From positions 14,289,001-14,353,000 of the forward strand of contig NC_086259.1 of NCBI RefSeq assembly GCF_021018805.1: 64,000 nucleotides of DNA, given 5' to 3'. The position numbers and the translations under genes were made by a program. This document shows, piece by piece, positions 12,501 through 40,559 of the stretch. The notes below the pieces were generated by a model. It did not search any database and was not told the origin of the DNA. It was given only the letters and a program-made list of their open reading frames with translations. This stretch comes from Prinia subflava. Lineage: Eukaryota > Chordata > Aves > Passeriformes > Cisticolidae. Each line of letters begins with the position of its first letter. The stretch's first letter is position 1.

Positions 12501-12707
12501 CTCCACAGGTGCTGTGGCTGTGCCATACCCCCCACTCTGGGCTGGAGTTGGGGTGCTGAGGTGTGAGAGGTGGGTGCTGAGCAGCCCATAGAGAGAGGTC
12601 TGCTGTGGGGCTGGAGGGAAGGGAATGTGGGTCCTTACCTGGGAGCTGCCAAGGGGCAGCTGCAGGATGCCCAGGGCCAGCCAGGCTGGCAGTGGGATGA
12701 GGAGCAT
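9583..12707 (-). CDS. Fibulin-7-like secreted matrix protein, complete
   Basis: Eight exons join in phase: 12639-12707 (ATG at 12707), 12046-12202, 11715-11885, 11420-11545, 11140-11262, 10898-11035, 10670-10808 and 9583-9943. The 427-residue product is close to human fibulin-7 (about 440). Domains in order: signal peptide (about 1-21); a coiled-coil-like stretch (24-75); a sushi/CCP module with four cysteines (76-132); an EGF module (133-174, CSSNPCANSGTC); a degenerate EGF segment (175-215); two calcium-binding EGF modules opening DVDEC and DVNEC (216-307); and the fibulin C-terminal domain (308-427), starting QCERNPCPMDSRAC and ending VSPYVF. Fibulins bind matrix and cell surfaces. Human FBLN7 is on chromosome 2q13, not 16q22, so this may be a paralogue rather than FBLN7 itself; the symbol is left blank. 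The gene is head-to-head with CLEC18. Confidence 0.9.
11091..11118. repeat. (CCCT)n simple repeat
   Basis: A short CCCT/TCCC tandem run in an intron of the fibulin-7-like gene, about 25 bases before the donor-side boundary of the next exon. Confidence 0.8.
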
Positions 12708-13299
12708 CACGCCGGGCTGACTACAGGGGCAAGACGCTGACGGTCCGTTTCTGCTCGCAGCCGCGTTCCTGCACTCGCTGGGATTTATCCGCAGCCCGTG
12801 CCCATGTGTTTGTTGGTTTTTCCCCTGCCTGAGGCCGAGCAGTAGGAAAGTTTCCCCTTGGCACTGGCTCTAGCCTCTCCCTTCCCTTCCGTTCCTTTCC
12901 CTCTCTGCACATCAGAGGCTTTGGGGCCTTTCATGTCCCAGGGCCAGCAGATATCGGGGCCAGGCGGTGGCTGTCACGGCACTTACGGTGGTACCAGCGG
13001 TGCTGGGATCAACACACGGCCAGTCCTGTGAGGCTCCCCAGCACGCAGTGATGCAGGATGAGGCTAATCCCGTGCACTAGCTAAGCCTGGGAAATTCTCC
13101 TAGGAGAAAAGATGACTTTAGGGTCTGTGCAGGGGTTCTGCTCACTGCTGGGGCTGGGGCTATTGAGAAGGGTAGCCCAATAATGCTGTGGACTCACTGG
13201 ACTCGGCATAGCTTTGCTGGGGTGAGCTCAGCCCTGGCTGGAGTTCAGAGGGGAGCCCCAGGGTGCTGCTGCAGCCTGGTGCAGCTGGTGTTATGGTCT

Positions 13300-13620
13300 G
13301 CATTAACATAAGGGTCAGGGTTAATGTTAGAGTCAGCATTAGGGCTAGGGATGAGGTTAGGATTAGGGTTAGGGTTAGGGTTGAGGTTAGGGTTGGGGTT
13401 GAGGCTAACATTAGTGTTAGGTTTGGAGTTAGCATTAAGTTTAGTGTTTTGATTAGCATTAAAGTAATTGTTAGGGTTAAAGCTAGGGTTTTTGTTAGGA
13501 TTAATGTTAGTGTTAAGATCAGTGCCAAGGGTTCAGATCCATATTAGCAGGAGGGTTTGCATGAGAATTGGGGTTGGCATTAGCATTAGTGCCAGGGTTC
13601 AGGCCAGGGTCAGGTTTAGA
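13300..13620 (+). repeat. Degenerate interstitial telomere-type repeat (TTAGGG-like)
   Basis: About 320 bases of G-rich hexamer-like sequence built from variants of TTAGGG (TTAGGG, TTGAGG, TTGGGG, TTAATG, TTAGTG, TTAGCA). Three perfect TTAGGG units run consecutively at 13363-13380. The rest is strongly diverged, as expected of an old interstitial telomeric array or a locally amplified satellite. Confidence 0.8.
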
Positions 13621-13859
13621 CTCAGGCTGAGGGAACTGAAGCATTTAGAGCTGGGTTTATGCTGACACCCAGCTCAACCCTGACAGCTGGTGTGTAGGAT
13701 GCTCCCAGTCCCTCCTGTGGCATTTCAGAATTCCTGAGCAGGGATGTCTGAAGCCACATCTCTGCCCTGTGCCAGGGGAGCACCTGGCATGGGTTCCTGG
13801 AGCCCTGTGCTGAAACAGAGCTCTCATGGTGCTGTTGAGCTCCCTGAGCAGCCTGGGCT

Positions 13860-14300
13860 GTGGGAGTCCTGCTTAACCCCGGGTGCCCGCCACGTCCCCC
13901 CTGGGCCCAGCATCTCTCCCGCAGCCGGCCCCCCGGCTCTCACACCCTCCCACCCTGTAACCACACTGCCCAGCTCTCCGGAGCGGGTATTTGGCTTCGT
14001 GCCTGCAGCGGTGTGTGTTACCTCCGCGGCATGTTTAATTCATGGGGCAGGAGGAAGGCTGGCAGCAGGGGCCCCCTCGCCGCCCCAGGCCCTCGGCTTC
14101 CAGTCTCCCGCTGTCCCAAAGTGGGTGCCGCTTGCGACCCCTGCTCCTGCTGCGCTCACACCCCGAGCCCGGCTCGGCAGCGGGGCTGGGGCAGAGCACG
14201 GAGGGCTGACCCCGCTGCGGGACATCCCGGCGGGGCTGCAGCCCGGGGCCCCGGGAGTTGTCTGCCACATTCGCTCCAGCGAGCAACTGTTTTGACAGAG
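13860..14300 (+). promoter_or_regulatory. CpG-rich upstream region of CLEC18
   Basis: A GC-rich, CpG-containing block upstream of the CLEC18 start codon. It could serve CLEC18 or both divergent genes. No TATA box is obvious. Confidence 0.45.
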
Positions 14301-14510
14301 CTATTACTCACCCGTCAAGCTTTTGTTCCCGCTGCCCAGCGGTGCCTGTCTGGAGTCCTGAATAGGATCAAATCCTGCAGCCAGACACACACACGCACGC
14401 AGGAGCGAGCGGCTGAGCTCGCCCCAAAGGCAGGGCTGCTGCGGGCGGCTCGGCTCTCCCCAGTCCTCCCTCCGGAGCCTGGGGGTCTGCTCCCCCATCC
14501 CGGGACCTAC

Positions 14511-18457
<3,947 letters not shown>

Positions 18458-18956
18458 GCTGGTAGCCCTGGGAACTGGCCAGCGCTGGCTGCTGTGCTGA
18501 ACCTGTGGCTCGGGAGGATCCTGGTGCTGTGCCAAGCCCGGACCATGGCTCAGGAGGATCTCTGCACAGCTCAGTTGCGGAGGGAATGAGGGGCTGAGGG
18601 GACCCATGGCACTGGGACCTGGCAAGAAGGGGTGTGCTGTACATCAGCATCCCTGAAACAGCATCTTCTGCCCCTCACCTGTGTCTATCACTGTCACCCT
18701 GTAACACCCTGGGCAGGAGATGTCCTTTCCAACAGCCAGGTACAAAAGCATCCTCCTCCAAAATTTGCAGCTGGGCTGTGTCTGGACTGTGGTCTCAGTG
18801 TGACGAGGGGCCAAGGGGGCTCTTGGCAGGTGCAGACCTTGGCACAGCTCAGGGTGAGGACTGGGCTCAGCTCTGAGCCATCGCACTTGGGTGAGAATGC
18901 CCCAGCCTGGTGGGTCTCTCACCATCACCTGGTCATTCATCATCTGCCCAGTCATT

Positions 18957-18962
18957 AATAAA
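18957..18962 (+). promoter_or_regulatory. Poly(A) signal of CLEC18
   Basis: AATAAA, 500 bases after the CLEC18 stop codon. It is the first canonical signal on the plus strand after that stop. Confidence 0.75.
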
Positions 18963-19479
18963 GGCCCTCTCTCCCTTGGGAAGAGCAGTTTGTCTCTTTT
19001 TCCTCCCCTAAGCCCACCATACTCTCCCTAGCCACAGCCTACATCCTGCCTGCACTGGATGGAACCTCCAGTTTCATCTCTGGAGTGGGTTCTGAGGTTG
19101 CAGGAGCCAAGGCCAGCCTTGGCTGAACTCGTCTTCAGCACATGGGATTGTCTTGGGGGGATAGTGTTAGCCAAGAGCTGCTTCTTCCAGCCCCAGGATG
19201 GTTCCAAGTCACAACATCCTGTGTGCTGGGTGCAAACCTGTGCCCCCAGCACTGGTGGGTGTCAGTGGGTGCTCTTGGAGGTGACATGCCACTGTCCTCC
19301 TCCTTCCATAACAGCCCACTCAGTGCTGGGCTGAGGTGGGAATTAAGATGTCTTCAGCCATGGCATTTCATGGCCTGTTGGCTGTGCAGTGTCTCAGCCG
19401 AGGGAATGCACTATCCACATTGCTGGGCTGGGTTTGGAGCCCTGGGCAAACTCGGCGTGAAATGAGCTGGTGGCCAGGA

Positions 19480-19805
19480 GGGCAGGGTGCAGCAGGTGGG
19501 AGGTGGCAGAAGAACAGAGGTAGAAAGGAGCCCAGGGAGGATAAGGTGAGGCTGGAGTTCCCTAGGGCTGAATCCAGCGAGTGAGGCAGGAGGATGGAGC
19601 TGGAAAGAGCCCAGGGAACATGAGGCTGAGGACGGAGATCCCGAGAGCAGGGTTCATCAGGTGGAGCGGGAGGATGCAGCTGGAAGGATGAGGATTAGGG
19701 TGAGGATGGAGAGCCCGAGGGCGGGGTCCGGCAGGAGGGAAGGGGCGGGAGGATGGAGCCGGACCGAGCGCAGGGAAGATGAGGGTGAGGCTGGCGATCC
19801 CCGGG
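19480..19805. repeat. Minisatellite, unit about 75-95 bases
   Basis: Four imperfect copies. Each has a version of GGAGGATGGAGCTGGA, then AGCCCAGGGAA, then GATGAGGGTGAGG and GAGATCCC. It abuts the CpG island of the next gene. Confidence 0.65.
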
Positions 19806-19970
19806 GGAGGGTGAGGCCGGTCCCCGCGGTGCCGGCAGTGGTGCGGGCAGGGACAGGCAGCGGGGCTGTCCCCGCTCGGGGTGCGGTGTCCCCTGCCGCG
19901 CCGCGGTGGTGCGGCCCGGGGCCGGAGCGGGGCCATGGCGCTCTTCCAGGGCAGAGCCACCTCCTGGACC
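19640..19970 (+). promoter_or_regulatory. Probable promoter CpG island of the RALY-like gene
   Basis: CpG-rich sequence directly upstream of the first recognised RALY-like exon. An ATG in good context (GGGGCCATGG) lies at 19935. I could not find a confident donor in the right phase from it: a weak one near 19984 would add about 16 residues. Confidence 0.45.
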
Positions 19971-20100
19971 ATTCTGCAGCTTGTGTGGGATCCTCCGGGA
20001 TGCCTCCCTCTCACCAGGGATGAAGGCTGGGTGGGTTCTTGCCCAGCAGTGACTGCTCCGTGTCTGTGGGTGACACTGTCTGCTCTCTCCTCTCCTGCAG

Positions 20101-21964
20101 CAGTAACTGTGACCTGGACTGTGATCTCTGCAGGGATGACTTCCCGTACCGGTGAGCGCAGCATCCCAGGAGCGAGATGAGCTGAGCATGTGTGGGTTTG
20201 GTGCACCACTGTCTCTGATCATGGAAAAATGGGGTGTCCCTGGGCATCTGTCCCCTTCCCTTTGACAAAGGCTTGGTGGTGTTTCCTTCACTTAGAGGAG
20301 CTGCGTATTCCCCAGGCTGGGGGCCTTGGGCAGGGGTGCCTGGGGCAGGGACAGCATGTGGGCAGGGCAGTGCCCAGGCTAGGTGTCTTTTACTGCACAG
20401 GGACCCCAGGAAATGCTCTCTTGGCTGGCAGGGGCTGCTGCTGCTCCTCTGACCTCGTGCTCACCGTACTGTGCTCCTGTGGCCTTGCAGGGTATATGAG
20501 TACCAGAAGATCCCCCCACTCATTAACCGCATCCCAGTCAAGACCAGGCGGACTCACTTGGGAGCAGGAAGCAAGAGCAGCCTGAGTCCCCAGCCTGGGA
20601 TGAGGAGCAGCACCAGCTCCACAACAGGACAGACAAAGTGTAAGTGCAACAGAGCTGGGAGGAAGAGAAAGCTGAGCTCTTATGTCTTGGTACATTAGAG
20701 CAGCAATGCAGCCCAGAGGTCCCACTTGACACTGACCCTGCTGCTGTGAGTCCCCAGCTCCAGCAGACAAAGCCTGGGCTGCACTGGTGTGCTGGCTGTT
20801 ACCTGGATCCATTCCTGTTCCCCAGGAATGCCCAGAGGGGAGGATGTGCCAGAGAGAATGTTTTCAGAGGAGAATGCTCCAGAGAAGGGGAGTGCTCTGG
20901 AGAGGGGGATGCTCCAGAGGTGGCTGCCCAGGATGGCATGTCTTCCTGGCTTTGGGTGGGATCCTCACGGCTCCTCTTCCAACAGTGCAAGCTGAAGAGC
21001 TGCACTCCATCAAGGGGGAGCTGAGCCAGATCAAGGCACAGGTGGACAGTCTGCTGGAGAGCCTGGACCACACAGACCAGCGGAGAGAGCATTTCACAGG
21101 TGAGGGGACCAACTGCAGACCCTCCAACACTTGTGTGTCTGTGCCAGGCAGCTCATGGGCACACATGAGCCTGAGCCCTGAGCTGGGTTTAAGGAGAACC
21201 CCCCTGTGTGCCCAGGACATCCAGAGCTGGCTGGGCAGATTCCTCACATCCTTTCTCTTCTCTGGGCTGGGAGGGAAGACTCTGACCTTTTGGCACAAGG
21301 GAAACAGGCAAGGACAAAACTGGTGTTTGCACTGGTATCCCAAATTTCTTCTGTCTCTGCCTTTTCAGAGTCCAAGGAGAGTGAGAAGAAGAAGAGGGCA
21401 GAGCCAGGGACAGAGACACTATCCCCAGTGGGAGAGGGGTCACTGGAGTTGCGGGGGAAGGAGGGGATGGGGGTTGATGGGGACAGCGACCTGCACAACA
21501 TCGGCAGTGCGGAGGAGAGCACAGACACAGAGGAGACGGTAAGAGCAAGGTCAGATCCTATGCCAGGCTGTTTCTCTAGAATCCCCCCCCTGCTTTTTGA
21601 TGAGGGATGCCTGAAGTAGAAAAAATGCTCCATTGGGGTTCCCCAAGCCATTCTAGGTGTGTGCAAGGGCTGAAACCCTGGTTTGGCACAACCAGAACAT
21701 CCCCAAGTACCCTGCAGCAACCCCCTGGGTGTGCATCACTCCAGCACCAAGGCTACAAAAAAACCTTGGAGCTGAAACACATTTTATCAAAGGTGCTGCT
21801 CCCACACCTGCATCCCCCAGGTGGGTGGGGGATCCCAAGTACCCCTGTGCTGGGCAGGGTGCTGAGTTTAATCCTACTGCTGGAGTGCATTGCAGCATGG
21901 CCATGCCGTGTGTTTCTCCTCACAGGTGAAAACCCACATGTTGGACCCCAAGGGGAGCCAGTAG
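20101..21964 (+). CDS. RALY / hnRNP C-like protein lacking a visible RRM (5' end unresolved)
   Basis: Five in-phase exons: 20101-20151, 20491-20639, 20986-21099, 21369-21538 and 21926-21964 (stop TAG), giving about 173 residues. The order matches the C-terminal half of the RALY/RALYL/hnRNP C family: an acidic-aromatic start (CDLDCDLCRDDFPYRVYEY, like the family's DLDYDFxRDDFYDR), a basic segment with IPVKTRR, a Ser/Thr-rich linker, a leucine-zipper-like oligomerisation helix (LQAEELHSIKGELSQIKAQV followed by DSLLESL), then an acidic tail. These proteins bind nascent pre-mRNA through an N-terminal RRM. No exon with an RRM (for example an RVFIGNL-like RNP2) is visible between CLEC18 and 20,101. 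Splice sites and frame are intact, so it looks expressed rather than dead. The first exon and start codon are not determined. Confidence 0.7.
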
Positions 21965-22237
21965 CAGGACTGGGATGCTGTGGCCTTCCCGTGAGGCCAG
22001 CCCTTCCCAGCTTGTGTTCTTTATTTCTTTTGAGGCTTCCAGGTAGTGCCACACACGACATGAGGTGCCCACTTTTGGCACGGCCATTCCCTGCCACTGG
22101 CAGCCCCATGTCCCACCCTGGGCATTGCCAGCCAGCTCTGGTGAGAGAAGTTTTTGTGTTCCAGTGAACTTGCTTTCTTTTTCCTCCTGTTTTCAGACTG
22201 TTGGATAAGAAGAGGTGGCCTGGGGAGGGAAGGGAGC

Positions 22238-22243
22238 AATAAA
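22238..22243 (+). promoter_or_regulatory. Poly(A) signal of the RALY-like gene
   Basis: AATAAA, followed by an A-rich run, 275 bases after the stop codon. Confidence 0.65.
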
Positions 22244-22259
22244 AAAATACAAAGGACCA

Positions 22260-23235
22260 TATCCCAAAGTGGAGATGCTGTGGAGAGAGAAGGAAGCCCA
22301 GGGCTCCAACCCCTATGGTACAAGTGGCATCCCAACCTTCAGCCCTTGGAATTGGTGCAGCAGGCACAGGTACAGCCCAGGATGGCTTTCAGAGCTGTTC
22401 AGCATCTCACCATAAGAAGGAAGCACACTAAGCCAGCTTTAGAAGGCTTTTGTGGGATTTTGGGATGGTGCCAAGCCTAGCTCTGATGTGACTTGAGGGA
22501 CCAGCAGTGGGGCAATGTCAATCCAATCACTCCCGTTTGCCCCAGCTCCCAAATGTGCTTTCCTTACTGGTTTTCCACAGGCTGTTCTCAGCCAGGCATT
22601 GCATCTGCAACAAGCTGGACTCTAGTAAGAGCTTTACGAGGGCCCCTGGCCTGCACTCAAAGAGTCCTGGTCCCCCCTGTGGTCCCCAGTGTCACGTTTC
22701 AGTTCCACGTCCCTCATTTCTCGGTTGTCCTTTACTCACTGGTAGGAACTCATTCTGTATTTCTAATTTGCTCTGGTAAAAGAGTATATTGTGTTGGAAA
22801 GACAAATAATTTGTATTTTTCTCTGGTTATTCGACCCCAATGCAGTTTTTAACCCTCTGAAGTGCACAGTTTTGTACCCCATTTTATGTGCTGTCAGACA
22901 CAGCCTCTAGCTCAGAGGGCTTTCCTGGATGCTGCCTTTCCTACAGCTCAACCCAGAGGCATGAGTGCAGCTCTGCACTGTATCCCAATGGAAAATACCC
23001 AGAATATTCTTTACCAGCCCACCAAGGTGCAGCTTGCCCAGACGAGGCCTCCTGCTCCACTCCATCCCCAGGAATAATCAGATTCCAAGGAAGGACTCAG
23101 CTCCTCCTTGAACTCTTCAAGGACAGTGGGAGCAGAGGGGGTGACCCTGATTGTAGAAGCACATCCTTCCACCTCTGCCCATGGCTGGCAAAGGCCCCAT
23201 GAGTCCCATGCAGGCAGAAGACTCGCCAGAAAAAA
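22260..23235. other. Intergenic spacer between the RALY-like gene and EXOSC6
   Basis: No gene or recognised repeat. A second plus-strand AATAAA lies near 23,256, just beside the minus-strand EXOSC6 signal, so the RALY-like transcript could have a longer 3' end that meets EXOSC6 tail to tail. Confidence 0.4.
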
Positions 23236-23240
23236 AAAGG

Positions 23241-23246
23241 TTTATT
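23241..23246 (-). promoter_or_regulatory. Candidate distal poly(A) signal of EXOSC6
   Basis: AATAAA on the minus strand, giving a 3' UTR of about 700 bases. A weaker ATTAAA lies near 23,826-23,831, closer to the stop codon. The intervening 23.3-23.9 kb has degenerate repeats of CAGGCTCTGG-like sequence and no other gene. Confidence 0.5.
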
Positions 23247-23940
23247 ATTATGAAAAAATAAACAAAACACAACTCTGCCACCCTGAAGCACTGCCTGGAC
23301 AAGAAGTCCATGCCATAATGTGGTTCCTGCCTGGTGCTGCCTAGATGCTGCCTGCACAGATGGATGTGGTGGGGAGCTTGGACTGAGGATTTCAGTCTGG
23401 TGCTGTGACCACCACAGGGTGAGATGTAGAGTCCTGGAGTGCCACCAATTGCTTGGAGGGACGTCTCAGGCAGGCTCTGGCTGTGGAGGCCGTATGGAGG
23501 TTGCTCTTCAGGGGTTTCAGCAGTGTGTAAAGCTGTTTGGGTCCCATGGTGCCAGTCGGGAATGGTCTCCTGCAACACGAGGGCTTCTCAGGTGCACTCC
23601 GGGGTGCTTGGGGTGGGGTGTGTGGCGGATTCCAGTGTCCTTGAGCACAGTTCTTGGGCCTCCAGCTGTGTGGGCAGGACCAGGGGGTCTCCAGCAGTGC
23701 AAAGGTTGGCTTATCCAGTCTCCAGCAGCATGAGGCATGGACCAGGCTGGCTCTGGGGGTTCACCAGCAGTTACAATTAAACTTCAACTTCAACTTCATA
23801 AACTGAGATTCTAAAAATAAACTTATTTTAATCCCCAACAGTGAAGAGTGGTTCAGGCAGGCTCCAGGGGTTTCCGGCAGCACCGAAAGCAGCTTGGGCG
23901 GGCTCTGGGACATGCCCCATCTGGGGGACGCAGGTCTCAC

Positions 23941-24783
23941 TCAGGCGCTGGTGGCGGCGGCAGCAGTGGCGGTGGCGGCGGCGGCGGCGGCATCGCGGCG
24001 CTGGGCGGCCCGCAGCAGGCTCTGCCGCAGCACCGGGTACTGCCGGTGGCAGCCATCGAGGCCGAGTCGCAGGGCTTGCGCCCAGTCCTCGGGCGGGCCG
24101 CCGCGGCCGCCGCCCAGCACGGCCGACACCTGGTTGAGGGCGGGCAGCAGGGCCAGCGTGAGGCGGGCGGCGGCGCGGCGCTCCTCGGGCTCGGCGGGCT
24201 GCAGCATCCATGAGGCGGCGGGCGCGGGCGGCCGGCACAGCGCGCAGCCCACGGCCAGGTCGTACATCTCCACGCCCGCGTCCGCCAGCGCCAGCGCGGC
24301 GGCGCTGATGGCGGCGGCCAGCGCCGAGCCCCCGTCCTGCAGCAGCAGCGCGCTGACGGCCAGGCGGGCCCGCGGGTAGCGGCCCAGCCGCACCGCCGGC
24401 TCCAGCGCCTCCCGCAGCGCCGCCGCCGCCTCCCGCTCCGCCTCCCGCTCCGCCGCCGCGCCCGGCCGGCCCCGCGCCCCACGCCCCGCGAAGGGCGCCC
24501 GGCGGAACTCGCAGAGCAGCCGGCCCGGGCCGGGCTCGGCCGCCTCCCGCGGGCCCCAGGCGGCGCAGAGCACCTTGGTGCCGCTGCCCAGCTCCACGTA
24601 GGCCGAGCCCTGCGCCTGGCTCAGCAGCCCGGCCCGTGCGAACAGCGGCCGCAGGGCACAGGGGTCCCGCGGCGCCGCCCCCGCGCCCTCCTCGTCCTCC
24701 TCATCCTCGGCCGCGGTCCCTGCCCACAGCGCCGGCGGCTGCGACTCCTCCGGGCCGCACAGGCGGCGGTGATCCAGCGGCAT
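23941..24783 (-). CDS. EXOSC6: EXOSC6 (MTR3), RNA exosome ring subunit, single exon
   Basis: The 280-residue product starts at the ATG at 24783 (MPLDHRRLCGPEESQPP), closely matching the start of mammalian EXOSC6. An in-frame GTG three codons upstream extends the frame but is unlikely to be used. It is an RNase PH-fold subunit of the six-member ring of the RNA exosome, which degrades and trims RNA in nucleus and cytoplasm. Visible family blocks are LRPLFARAGLLSQAQGSAY, LLCEFRRAPFAGR, ALEPAVRLGRYPRA, LQDGGSALAAAI and AGVEMYDLAVGC. The eukaryotic ring subunits are catalytically inactive. The gene is intronless as in mammals and extremely GC-rich. It ends in an Ala/Thr-rich tail (residues about 266-280) encoded by GCC/GCG triplet repeats. 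It lies downstream of AARS1 in the same orientation. Confidence 0.95.
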   Translation of the reverse strand: MPLDHRRLCGPEESQPPALWAGTAAEDEEDEEGAGAAPRDPCALRPLFARAGLLSQAQGSAYVELGSGTKVLCAAWGPREAAEPGPGRLLCEFRRAPFAGRGARGRPGAAAEREAEREAAAALREALEPAVRLGRYPRARLAVSALLLQDGGSALAAAISAAALALADAGVEMYDLAVGCALCRPPAPAASWMLQPAEPEERRAAARLTLALLPALNQVSAVLGGGRGGPPEDWAQALRLGLDGCHRQYPVLRQSLLRAAQRRDAAAAAATATAAAATSA

Positions 24784-24935
24784 GCTGGGCACGGCACCGC
24801 GAGCGGGAGGCGGCGGGGCGGGCCCGGGCAGGAGGCGGGCACAAGCTGTGACTGGCAGCGGGACCCCACCCCCTCCCCTCCCATCCCATCCCGCCCGCCT
24901 CCAGAGCCGGGGCGCTGAGCACAGGGCAGGGAGCG

Positions 24936-24941
24936 TTTATT
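24936..24941 (-). promoter_or_regulatory. Poly(A) signal of AARS1
   Basis: AATAAA on the minus strand, 64 bases past the AARS1 stop codon and only about 150 bases upstream of the EXOSC6 start codon, so it overlaps the EXOSC6 promoter region. Confidence 0.8.
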
Positions 24942-25004
24942 GACAGGAAAGCCGCGCAGGGGACAGGCAGGGAGACAAATGGGCCGGGGTTCCTCCTCCC
25001 TCAG

Positions 25005-39343
<14,339 letters not shown>

Positions 39344-39744
39344 CTGGAAGCTGGGACCTGCCACTGTCCAAAGCAAGTGGCAGGAGAGTGGCAAAATCTC
39401 GGTGCAGTCTGAATAAACAACAACAAACAACGCTCTGATGTGCTGTCAGCTCAAGGTGAACATCAGGATTGCTGTCTCCAACTCCTGAAAGGGTCTCCCC
39501 ACATGGTTAAGTACTCACTGACACTTCAGTTCAACCATCAATCTGCCCAAATAGTGGTGGCTCAACCTGAAATTTCCTCTCCCCCAAATTCCCTGATTTC
39601 TGGGGCTCTACCTCAAGTTACCTGTTCTTTGAAAACAAATAGTTATAAAATATCAATACTAAACTTAGTAGGTTGCATTTGCCTTGCTGGGGACAGAGAG
39701 ACTGCCAAGTTACCAAAGCATTCAAGGTGATTAAATGCAGAATG

Positions 39745-40097
39745 AAGAAACATAATTAGAGCCTTCCAGTACTTAAGGGGGCTTATAAAAATGATAAATA
39801 GCAACTTTTTACATGGGGATAATGATACAACAAGGTGGAACAGTTTTAAACTGGAAAAGGAGAGATTTATGTTAGATATTAGGAAGAAATTCTTCCCCGC
39901 ATGGGTGGTGAAGACCTGGCACAGGATGCCAAGAGAAGATGTGGCTTCCCCATCCTTGAAAGTGTTCAAGACCAGGTTGGATGGGGCTTGGAGCAGCACT
40001 GTGTAATGGAAGGTGTCCCTGCCTATGGCAGGGGTGTTCGAACCAGGTGGGCTTTAAGATACTTTCCAATCCAAACCATTCTGTGATTCAATGACTA
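39745..40097 (+). mobile_element. CR1 LINE fragment in AARS1 intron 1
   Basis: Sense-oriented 3' part of a CR1: GCCTTCCAGTACTTAAGGGG, then TTAGATATTAGGAAGAAATT, CCTTGAAAGTGTTCAAGACC and the tail ATTCTGTGATTCAATG. It is the best preserved CR1 copy in the window. Confidence 0.9.
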
Positions 40098-40098
40098 A

Positions 40099-40160
40099 AT
40101 CATAGAACAGCCAAGTTTGAAAATGACCCCTGAATATAACCTAGTCCACCCTAGGACTTT
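40099..40160 (-). mobile_element. CR1 3'-end fragment
   Basis: AATCATAGAACAGCC followed by a diverged antisense CR1 start. It abuts the sense CR1 copy to its left, making a small tail-to-tail pair. A second tiny piece (AGAATCAATTAGGTTGGAAAAG-like) lies near 40,411-40,465. Confidence 0.65.
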
Positions 40161-40559
40161 GGCTCTGCTCAAAGCAGAGCCCGTCGCAGGGATGCCTAGA
40201 AGCCTTCCTTGAGAGGACCCACATCCCCACATGTACACCAGAGGCAAGTGACAATCCGGAGGGCAGCACGGCCCGTGTCCTACGGGTGCCCAGGGCTGTC
40301 CCTGACAGCTCAGCGCAATGCGGATCCATGGGGGGAGCGAGATCCCAGCCTGCGGCGGCGCGGAGAGACGGGAATTCCCCACAGGAGCAAGGCCTGGGAG
40401 TATTCACTGCACAGAATCAATTAGGTTGGAAAAGTCCTCTGAGATCATCGAGTTCAATCTCGATGCTGCGGAAGGGAAGGACCCCAGGTGGGGAGAACCA
40501 GGCATAGCAGAGGCCCCAGGGCCTATCAGAGCCTCTGCCCAGACACACCCGCTCTCCAG

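Larger units (their letters stand above)
12708..14510. other. Shared 5' spacer of the fibulin-7-like gene and CLEC18
   Basis: This is an 1.8-kb divergent intergenic stretch between the two start codons. It holds the telomere-type repeat at 13,300-13,620 and a CpG-rich block at about 13,860-14,300. I see no coding exon; the long frames here are low-complexity or antisense shadows. Confidence 0.6.

Noticed and set aside
13263..13547. 94-codon plus-strand frame rich in Val-Arg dipeptides, and the antisense Leu-Thr frame
   Set aside because: Both are translations of the telomere-type hexamer repeat, not genes.
23937..24482. Long Arg/Pro-rich frames on both strands over EXOSC6
   Set aside because: These are shadows caused by the extreme GC content of the EXOSC6 coding exon.
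24784..24792. Upstream in-frame start extending EXOSC6 by three codons
   Set aside because: The codon is GTG; the ATG at 24783 gives the conserved MPxDHRR N-terminus.
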